Assembly (NCBI GenBank): GCA_031256575.1
Contig: JAIRQI010000063.1
Coordinates: 1-5,631, forward strand
Direction: 5' to 3'
Source: Coriobacteriales bacterium
GTDB lineage: Bacteria > Actinomycetota > Coriobacteriia > Coriobacteriales > UBA8131
DNA: 5,631 nucleotides
In this document: piece after piece, positions 1 to 5,631 of the stretch
Position numbering within the stretch: position 1 is the first letter of the stretch
Layout: each line of letters starts with the position of its first letter
Position numbers and translations under genes: made by a program
The notes under the pieces: generated by a model
What the model was told of the DNA's origin: nothing
The model's input: only the letters and a program-made list of their open reading frames with translations
The model's database searches: none

Positions 1-21
1 AAGCCAATCAGCCAGAGTAAC

Positions 22-27
22 AGGAGG
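22..27 (+). promoter_or_regulatory. Shine-Dalgarno site fixing the GTG start of apgM
   Basis: A perfect AGGAGG lies five bases before the GTG at 33. It decides for this non-ATG start. The encoded protein then begins MKYIVVILDG, exactly where the family's N-terminal metal-binding strand should begin. Confidence 0.85.
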
Positions 28-32
28 TTTTT

Positions 33-1226
33 GTGAAGTATATCGTCGTCATTTTGGATGGCGCATCAGGTGAGCCGCTAGCTGACTTTGCTAACCAGAC
101 CACTTTGCAACTAGCTAAAACTCCGAACCTCGATGCCTTAGCCGCAGCTGGTCAGGTGGGTTTAGCGGTAAATGTGCCGGAAGGCATGGAGCCATCTAGC
201 AATGTAGCCTGTTCCTCGATTGTTGGCTATAATCCCTTAGACTATCCAATCGGCCGGGGAGCCTTGGAGCTTTCAGCCCTCGGTATTGAGCTGGCTGACG
301 ACGAGGTGGCATTGCGAGCGAACCTCTGCCATGTCTCGCCGGCTGGCATCATGGTCAGTTATTCCTGCGATAACATCTCCAGCACCGACGGCCACGCTCT
401 GGCCGACGAGCTGAAAGCGGCCCTCGATGACGAGCAATGCACGCTCTACAAAGGCTCTGGATTTCGCCTCTACCTGGTAGTCAAGGGCCGCCCCGGTTTG
501 ATGCAGACGGTGCTGCCGCAAGCCCACAACCTCACCGACCTGCCGATTGCCGACTATCCTGTAGAGGGCCCGGAAGCCGATTTCGCCATCGATTTTATGG
601 CTCGAGCCAACAAGCTCTTAGCCAACTCTCCGACCAATGCCCGACTGATAGCTGGAGGCAAGCTGCCAGCCACCAACCTGATGTGCTTCTGGCCGGGGCA
701 ACGTCCCAGTGGAATGCAACCTTTCTCAGAACGGTATGGCCTAAAAGCCGCATTGAATTCCGGAGTCGACCTGCTGGATGGCATTGCCGCTCTGACTGGC
801 ATCGAGCGCTTCAAGTTCCCCGGTGTCACCGATGGGCCTGACAACGACTACGCCGCCCAAGGCGAGGGCGCTCTGCAAATGCTGGCCGACTACGACATTG
901 TCTTTTTACATGTCGAGGCTCCCGACGCTGAGGGCCACGATGGTAATATCCTCGGAAAACGCCTGGCAGTAGAGGCTATTGACCGTGAGATTATCTCTCG
1001 CCTGCGGCAATATGCTGTGGATAAACCCCTGCGCATGATGGCTCTACCTGACCATCCCACCCCTGTTGTCAGCAAGCGGCACAGTGCCGCTCCGGTTCCC
1101 TTTCTGATGGCTGGGCCTGGCATCATACCGAACAGTGGCATGCGTTTGACTGAAGCAGAAGCAGCAGCCACAGGATTACTGGTTGACCCAGGCTGGCAGC
1201 TTTTGAACCGCTTGCTTGGGAGATAG
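33..1226 (+). CDS. apgM: Archaeal-type cofactor-independent phosphoglycerate mutase (ApgM family)
   Basis: This 397-residue protein belongs to the ApgM branch of the alkaline phosphatase superfamily, whose members interconvert 3- and 2-phosphoglycerate in the cytoplasm with two divalent metal ions and no bisphosphoglycerate. Its length is normal for the family. Visible landmarks are the N-terminal metal strand VVILDG (Asp9), a PEGMEPSSNVAC segment whose Ser56 aligns with the catalytic serine, GYNP and the GRGALEL signature (residues 65-81), the metal motif VEAPDAEGHDG (294-304, Asp298 and His302), LPDH (Asp340 and His341), and His350 before a PVPF strand. Two positions differ from the common family text: Asn57 stands where GSD usually has Asp, and Gly13 where DG.aD usually has Asp. 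One branch of this family has been proposed from gene context to be an alternative homoserine kinase, so the substrate is not settled. The gene starts with GTG and probably shares a transcript with the DUF2087 gene 29 bases downstream. Confidence 0.9.
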   Translation: MKYIVVILDGASGEPLADFANQTTLQLAKTPNLDALAAAGQVGLAVNVPEGMEPSSNVACSSIVGYNPLDYPIGRGALELSALGIELADDEVALRANLCHVSPAGIMVSYSCDNISSTDGHALADELKAALDDEQCTLYKGSGFRLYLVVKGRPGLMQTVLPQAHNLTDLPIADYPVEGPEADFAIDFMARANKLLANSPTNARLIAGGKLPATNLMCFWPGQRPSGMQPFSERYGLKAALNSGVDLLDGIAALTGIERFKFPGVTDGPDNDYAAQGEGALQMLADYDIVFLHVEAPDAEGHDGNILGKRLAVEAIDREIISRLRQYAVDKPLRMMALPDHPTPVVSKRHSAAPVPFLMAGPGIIPNSGMRLTEAEAAATGLLVDPGWQLLNRLLGR

Positions 1227-1242
1227 GCTGAAATAGGTAACT

Positions 1243-1249
1243 GAGGTGA
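1243..1249 (+). promoter_or_regulatory. Shine-Dalgarno site fixing the TTG start of the DUF2087 gene
   Basis: GAGGTGA ends six bases before the TTG at 1256. No in-frame ATG occurs until deep inside the conserved domain, so this site supports the rare TTG start. It lies in the 29-base gap after apgM, which suggests translation from a shared mRNA. Confidence 0.65.
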
Positions 1250-1255
1250 ACTGAG

Positions 1256-1564
1256 TTGGAGAATGAGCAAATAACGCAGAAGATTCGCTATTTTCTCGAT
1301 GATAGCGGTCGATTGGCTGTCTATCCAGCAAAATTCAAGAAACGCATTCTGGTTCTTATCTATCTCGCGTCGAAATTCAATGCTCAGCGTAGCTATACCG
1401 AGAACGAGGTTAATGAGTTGCTGCAAGAATGGCATGTCTTCGATGATTGGGCGATGCTCCGTCGAGAGTTGTGTGACTACCATTTTCTCAGACGCTCCAA
1501 TGATGGAACTAACTATTGGCTGGAAGAGCAGCAACCCACACTGGAAAGTTTCAGGCTCTCCTAG
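1256..1564 (+). CDS. Stand-alone DUF2087 domain protein
   Basis: This 102-residue soluble protein has the recognisable DUF2087 pattern. It has a short N-terminal helix, then a PAK-x-KKR-like turn (PAKFKKR, residues 24-30) leading into the helix ILVLIYLASKF (31-41). Next come the YTENEVNELL segment (47-56), LRRELCDYHFLRR (68-80) and a terminal aromatic strand NYWLE. The last part resembles the recognition helix and wing of a small winged-helix fold. DUF2087 is often found fused to an HTH domain in putative transcription regulators, but here it stands alone, so DNA binding is inference and its target is unknown. It follows apgM by 29 bases and is probably translated from the same mRNA. The C-terminal 13 residues look like an unstructured tail. 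There is no signal peptide or membrane segment. Confidence 0.8.
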   Translation: MENEQITQKIRYFLDDSGRLAVYPAKFKKRILVLIYLASKFNAQRSYTENEVNELLQEWHVFDDWAMLRRELCDYHFLRRSNDGTNYWLEEQQPTLESFRLS

Positions 1565-1575
1565 TGTAGACTGCG

Positions 1576-1613
1576 CCGCGGTATTCTCTATACAGAGCCC
1601 GCCGCGGTTTTCT
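1576..1613 (+). terminator. Possible intrinsic terminator after the apgM operon
   Basis: Two copies of the self-complementary CCGCGG (1576-1581 and 1602-1607) can pair with each other. Inside them CTCT (1586-1589) and AGAG (1594-1597) can form an inner stem around ATAC. The structure is followed by TTTTCT (1608-1613). It begins 12 bases after the stop codon of the DUF2087 gene, the expected place. The short T run and the interrupted stem make it a weak candidate. Confidence 0.4.
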
Positions 1614-1617
1614 CCCC

Positions 1618-1743
1618 ATGCACTGCACCTCGCGCACCCGCCACCGCACCTCTCACCGCCCGCACCCCGCGCACCCTGCGCTCCCGCCACCGCACCCCAA
1701 ACCACTCGCACCCTGCGCTCCCGCCGCTCACACCCGCAAAACC
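1618..1743. repeat. C-rich low-complexity block with a 37-bp tandem duplication
   Basis: This stretch is made almost only of short CACC, GCACC, CCCGC and CTCCCGCC words on the + strand and is strongly C over G. Two adjacent 37-base copies (1670-1706 and 1707-1743) share an exact 19-base start, beginning CGCACCCTGCG, and then diverge. GCCACCGCACC also occurs twice (1640-1650 and 1686-1696), so an older degenerate copy probably lies before them. Reading frames through it are low-complexity Pro/His/Arg or Gly/Arg and are not credible proteins. Confidence 0.75.
1659..1685 (-). other. Predicted G-quadruplex motif
   Basis: The minus strand carries four runs of three or four G (complements of 1659-1661, 1665-1668, 1674-1676 and 1683-1685) separated by loops of 3, 5 and 6 bases. 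This meets the usual G3+N1-7 rule. The + strand could form the matching i-motif. It lies about 230 bases before the ytxH-like start, on the template strand. Folding is prediction only. Confidence 0.5.
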
Positions 1744-1758
1744 GTCATACAGTCGATG

Positions 1759-1788
1759 CTGTCGAAAACTGGCGATAAGCGCTACAAT
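1759..1788 (+). promoter_or_regulatory. Candidate promoter of the ytxH-like/PRC-barrel operon
   Basis: TACAAT (1783-1788) matches a sigma-70 -10 box at five of six positions. The best -35 at acceptable spacing is CTGTCG (1759-1764, 18-base spacer), only three of six. A start near 1795 would give a leader of about 118 bases. The weak -35 may mean that an activator is needed or that the call is wrong. Confidence 0.3.
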
Positions 1789-1797
1789 GACAGGGAT

Positions 1798-1812
1798 AAA
1801 ACTGACAGTTTT
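1798..1812. promoter_or_regulatory. Perfect palindrome, possible operator
   Basis: AAAACTGACAGTTTT is a perfect inverted repeat of seven-base arms around one base. It sits ten bases after the candidate -10 box, over the expected transcription start, where a repressor would act. A further AAAACTG half-site lies 33 bases upstream (1765-1771). No T run or GC-rich stem supports a terminator. The bound factor is unknown. Confidence 0.4.
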
Positions 1813-1842
1813 GGGGTGTTGGGCACACATGCTTGAAGCAGA

Positions 1843-1855
1843 TCGAACGGTTCAC
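1843..1855 (+). promoter_or_regulatory. Leader motif shared with serS, copy 1
   Basis: TCGAACGGTTCAC occurs 70 bases before the ytxH-like start. A copy differing at one base lies 78 bases before serS. The core GAACGGTTC is a nine-base palindrome here. Its function is unknown and it could be a chance match. Confidence 0.3.
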
Positions 1856-1901
1856 GCAGGACGAATGGGGAGATTTTAGCCTTGTACATCCCATCAGAAT
1901 T

Positions 1902-1907
1902 AGGAGG
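1902..1907 (+). promoter_or_regulatory. Shine-Dalgarno site fixing the ytxH-like start
   Basis: AGGAGG ends five bases before the ATG at 1913. This selects that ATG over the in-frame ATG at 1922 (fourth residue). Site and spacing match those before apgM. Confidence 0.85.
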
Positions 1908-1912
1908 TTTCA

Positions 1913-2554
1913 ATGGGTAGAATGACATCATTTCTGTTCGGGGGAGCAGTCGGATTAGTAGCCGGCCTGCTGTTCGCTCCGCGTGCCGGCGAGGAGACCC
2001 GAGCACTGGTAGCAGACAAAGTCGATGAGTATTGGGGCAAAGGCCAGGACTTCTACACCAAGGGAGTCACCCGCGTGCAAACCGGAGTAGCCGATATCAA
2101 ACCCCAGGTCACCCAGAAGGGTGACGAGCTGCGCGACAAAATCGAGAACGCCCGTAATCTGATTGCTGACCAAGTAGCCAAAAACGCTGCCACTGCTCGC
2201 GAGGTCATCAACGACAAGATTCCGATTGCTGCGGAGAAGGTCAGCGCGGCCGTTGACGTGGCCCGCACACAAATCGACAACGCTGCCAGTGTCTTGCTGG
2301 GCCGTGCGACCGAGCTCTCCGAAGAGAGCACAACCGTCGCCGGCGATGCGAGTACAGCCGATGAGACCGCTGCCGAAGCCAGCGCTACTGAAGCCGCTGA
2401 GAGTCTGCCTGCCAGTGCCGGTACTCTGGGCTCGGGTGTGACTGTTGATATCTCACCAGTAGATTCAGCTCTGGGTGAGGAGAAAACCACGCCCTTCGTC
2501 GATGAGCCGGTTGAACCAGCCAGCTCAGGACCAGAAGCAGCACCCGCTTTCTAA
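1913..2554 (+). CDS. YtxH-like membrane-anchored helical protein
   Basis: This 213-residue protein opens with the YtxH signature, a Gly-rich hydrophobic segment FLFGGAVGLVAGLLFAP (residues 7-23) followed by RAGEETR (24-30). That pattern is a single membrane helix with a charged stretch after it, probably cytoplasmic. Residues 31-137 are predicted long amphipathic helices rich in Ala, Lys, Asp and Gln, possibly coiled coil or reversible membrane-binding helix. Residues 138-213 are an acidic, disordered-looking Ala/Ser/Thr/Glu/Pro tail. YtxH relatives are small envelope or general-stress proteins in Bacillus and others with no defined biochemistry, so the role is unknown. The tail makes it longer than the roughly 100-150 residues common in the family. 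It is the first gene of a two-gene operon, 18 bases before the PRC-barrel gene. A palindrome and the shared leader motif upstream may regulate it. Confidence 0.8.
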   Translation: MGRMTSFLFGGAVGLVAGLLFAPRAGEETRALVADKVDEYWGKGQDFYTKGVTRVQTGVADIKPQVTQKGDELRDKIENARNLIADQVAKNAATAREVINDKIPIAAEKVSAAVDVARTQIDNAASVLLGRATELSEESTTVAGDASTADETAAEASATEAAESLPASAGTLGSGVTVDISPVDSALGEEKTTPFVDEPVEPASSGPEAAPAF

Positions 2555-2572
2555 GCTAAGCTAGGAACCCAG

Positions 2573-3397
2573 ATGCGCAGCACCGCCGAATTCACTGGTG
2601 TCCGCGTCCTGGCCGGAAAAAAAGGTACGCGCAGAGTCGGTAAGATTCTGCGCGCCGTTTTCTACCCGGACGATTACCGCCTTGCTGGATACATTGTCCA
2701 ACGCCCTGACCTGCTCTTGATGTTCAAGCGGCAGGACCGCTTCTTTGCCTGGGACCGCTTCAAAGTCGTCGATGGGCGAGTTGTCGTGAGCGATGAGAAA
2801 GGCAGTTGGGACAAGGCAGCTTGGCAGCGCCTAGGTTTAGATTGGGAACACGCTCTGATACTCCAAGGCCTACCCGTACTGGATTCTGCTGGTCAAAAAA
2901 TCGGGCAGGTCAGCGATGTCGAATATAATCCCCAGAGCGGAATCGTAGATGGGCTCCTGCTCAGTGTCGGGTTTGGCACCAAGGCGCTGATTGGCCAGCT
3001 GCGACTACCAGTGACAGATATTCAGCAATGCAAAAACTCCCAGCTGGTGCTGCGTCAAGGAGCTCAGATTCCTGACTTAGAAGGTGGTTTGGCTGCCAAA
3101 GCCGGTGAGCAGGCAGCAATCGTCGGCAACATCGTCAAGACCCAGACCGAAGCTGCATCAACTGCTGTCGGTGAGCTGGCTGAAAAAGCCGGCAAAGGGG
3201 TCGAGAAACTAGGTTACAAAACCGGCAAAGCCATTGGCAAAGCCCAACGCCAGATTAAGAAAAGCAGCAAGCAGATTACTAAGGATGGAGAAGGGCTGGT
3301 TGATTCTTCATCAAAAGCCCTCGGTCGCCAAATCGGCAAGACCCGCGGTATGTTCAAAGCCTTCCAAGACGAGTACAAAAAAGCATCAGAAGATTAG
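2573..3397 (+). CDS. Double PRC-barrel protein with lysine-rich helical tail
   Basis: This 274-residue protein has two PRC-barrel-like units. The first spans about residues 5-75 (FTGVRVLAGKKGTRRVGKI onward). The second spans about 95-163 and is clearer: LQGLPVLDSAGQKIGQVSDV followed by a GIVDGLLLSVG strand. PRC barrels are small beta barrels found in photosynthetic reaction centre subunit H, RimM and many envelope or stress proteins, where they bind protein or RNA partners. Residues 170-274 form a repetitive basic amphipathic region (AGKGVEKLGYKTGKAIGKAQ) resembling LEA-like or YtxH-type helices. No signal peptide is visible, so it is probably cytoplasmic and may be drawn to the membrane by the YtxH-like partner; this is inference. 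The 18-base gap with a weak AGGA (2563-2566) suggests translational coupling. The TAG stop is also the first triplet of the downstream 42-bp repeat array. Exact function is unknown. Confidence 0.8.
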   Translation: MRSTAEFTGVRVLAGKKGTRRVGKILRAVFYPDDYRLAGYIVQRPDLLLMFKRQDRFFAWDRFKVVDGRVVVSDEKGSWDKAAWQRLGLDWEHALILQGLPVLDSAGQKIGQVSDVEYNPQSGIVDGLLLSVGFGTKALIGQLRLPVTDIQQCKNSQLVLRQGAQIPDLEGGLAAKAGEQAAIVGNIVKTQTEAASTAVGELAEKAGKGVEKLGYKTGKAIGKAQRQIKKSSKQITKDGEGLVDSSSKALGRQIGKTRGMFKAFQDEYKKASED

Positions 3398-3750
3398 CAG
3401 TTGCGTTTCTGCTTGAGCAGCGCTAACTGGCGCTTCTAGCAGCTGCACTTCTGCATGAGCAGCGCTAGCTGGCGCTTCTGGCGGTAGCGATTTTGCTTGA
3501 GCAGCGCTAGCAGCTGCACCTCAATCTGGGTAGCGCTGGCTGGCGCTTCTGGCGGTAGCGATATTGCTTGAGCAGCGCTGGTTGGCGCTTCAAGCGGCTG
3601 CGCTTCTGCCTGGCAGCGCTGGTTGGCGCTTTTAGCAGTTGCGCTTCTGCTTGACAACGCGGACTGGCGCTTCAAGCGGCTGCGCTTCTGCTTGACAACG
3701 CGGACTGGTGCTTCTAGCTGCTGCACCTTAACATGCACCTAACCTGCGCC
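3395..3750. repeat. Imperfect tandem array of ~42-bp units
   Basis: Eight units can be read: 3395-3436, 3437-3478, 3479-3507, 3508-3549, 3550-3591, 3592-3632, 3633-3673 and 3674-3714, followed by a degraded ninth to about 3750. Four are full 42-bp units besides the first, three are 41 bp, and the third lacks 13 bp. Units share TAGCAGTTGCG or a variant, then TTGAGCAGCGCT, then CTGGCGCTTC. GCGCT and AGCGC words alternate, so each AGCGC can pair with a GCGCT on either side and give chained hairpins. The TGCTTGAGCA core is itself palindromic around TG. The array starts in the stop codon of the PRC-barrel gene and fills the convergent gap up to the small membrane protein gene. It might act as a bidirectional transcription barrier or a protein-binding array; neither is shown. 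Confidence 0.9.
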
Positions 3751-3751
3751 T

Positions 3752-3916
3752 CTACTTGCGTTTCTTTTTTGATTTCGTTGATTTCTTGTTTGGGAATAAC
3801 CGACGGGTTCTGAGTTCATAGAAAGCAGCAAATAATAAAGCCCCAACCATCAAGATACCGATGATAGTGACGATTCCTAGCGGTGTTGCAGTTAACCAAG
3901 CAAACAGCTCAGCCAT
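3752..3916 (-). CDS. Small single-pass membrane protein (54 aa)
   Basis: The start is placed at the ATG whose complement is 3914-3916 because AAGGGAG lies five bases before it. An upstream TTG at 3937 would add seven residues but has no better site. The 54-residue product begins MAELFAWLTATPLGIVTIIG. It has one strong hydrophobic helix from about residue 10 to 34 (PLGIVTIIGILMVGALLFAA) and a very basic tail ending KKSTKSKKKRK. By the positive-inside rule the tail should be cytoplasmic and the N terminus outside. I recognise no family. It is convergent with the PRC-barrel gene, separated by the 42-bp array, and divergent from serS. The tail could contact nucleic acid, lipid head groups or an acidic partner; this is speculation. 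The strong ribosome site and typical membrane-protein composition make it a credible gene despite its size. Confidence 0.65.
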   Translation of the reverse strand: MAELFAWLTATPLGIVTIIGILMVGALLFAAFYELRTRRLFPNKKSTKSKKKRK

Positions 3917-3921
3917 TAATA

Positions 3922-3928
3922 CTCCCTT
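3922..3928 (-). promoter_or_regulatory. Shine-Dalgarno site fixing the small membrane protein start
   Basis: The minus strand reads AAGGGAG here, five bases before the ATG at 3916. This favours a 54-residue product over a longer one from TTG at 3937. Confidence 0.65.
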
Positions 3929-3970
3929 GTTGACCAAGCGATGACCTTTTTGTCACCTAAAGCTGCACCA

Positions 3971-4073
3971 GCTTCCGCCAAGTAAAGCGACTCCAACATC
4001 CGCTCCGTAAAGCGACTTCAGCCTCCGCCACTTGATAAGCTCCAATGCGCTCCGTACTAAACAGCAACTCCAG
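3971..4073. repeat. Degenerate ~25-bp tandem repeat, four units
   Basis: Four irregular units can be aligned: 3971-3996, 3997-4021, 4022-4045 and 4046-4073. Each runs from a TCCGC or GCTCC word through an A-rich centre to CTCCA or CTTCA. The first two share GTAAAGCGACT-CA (3982-3995 and 4007-4020) with one mismatch. The repeat is unrelated to the 42-bp array. It lies upstream of both the minus-strand small gene and serS, so it could be a cluster of regulator sites or a neutral expansion. Confidence 0.5.
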
Positions 4074-5621
<1,548 letters not shown>

Positions 5622-5631
5622 GCGAGAAGGG

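Noticed and set aside
3..20. Possible last codons of an upstream gene ending in TAA at 18-20
   Set aside because: Only five codons are visible, so a chance stop cannot be told from a real gene end. It would sit 12 bases before apgM, which would fit an operon.
890..1711. Long minus-strand open frame of 273 codons opposite apgM and the DUF2087 gene
   Set aside because: It crosses two well supported genes and the C-rich block. It has no domain pattern or ribosome site and its composition is that of an antisense shadow.
1618..1836. Small open frames on both strands through the C-rich block
   Set aside because: They are low-complexity His/Pro/Arg or Gly/Arg products of the repeat, with no ribosome site.
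2053..2490. Minus-strand open frame of 145 codons inside the ytxH-like gene
   Set aside because: The Ala/Ser-rich composition mirrors the Ala-rich coding strand, and the YtxH signature supports the + strand gene.
3395..3750. CRISPR array
   Set aside because: Repeats are directly adjacent and imperfect with no unique spacers, and no cas gene is nearby.

Overview
The window reads as ordinary bacterial chromosome of moderately high GC. It has strong AGGAGG-type Shine-Dalgarno sites, ATG, GTG and TTG starts, short operons, and a bacterial-type seryl-tRNA synthetase. The phylum is not certain. An archaeal-type (ApgM) phosphoglycerate mutase beside YtxH and PRC-barrel genes would fit Chloroflexota, Coriobacteriia-like Actinomycetota or similar lineages, but this is a guess from protein flavour and no search was run.

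Layout. Positions 33-1564 hold two + strand genes, probably co-transcribed: an ApgM-family enzyme with a GTG start and a small free-standing DUF2087 protein with a TTG start. Positions 1565-1912 are non-coding: a possible terminator, a C-rich low-complexity block with a 37-bp repeat and a predicted minus-strand G-quadruplex, a candidate promoter with a 15-bp palindrome, and a leader. Positions 1913-3397 hold a two-gene operon: a YtxH-like membrane-anchored helical protein and a double PRC-barrel protein with a long lysine-rich helical tail. Positions 3395-3750 are filled by an imperfect tandem array of about 42 bp per unit, starting at the stop codon of the PRC gene. Positions 3752-3916 (- strand) encode a 54-residue single-pass membrane protein. 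Positions 3917-4304 are a divergent intergenic region with a second, degenerate array of about 25 bp per unit and candidate promoter elements. Positions 4305-5621 hold a complete serS.

Function. apgM (glycolysis, or possibly homoserine phosphorylation) and serS (translation) are housekeeping genes. The YtxH/PRC-barrel pair and the small membrane protein look like envelope or stress accessory proteins of unknown exact role. The least explained material is the intergenic DNA: two unrelated tandem repeat arrays, a C-rich G4-capable block, a perfect palindrome, and a 13-bp motif shared by the leaders of the ytxH-like gene and serS. I saw no phage, transposase, CRISPR, tRNA or rRNA sequence.
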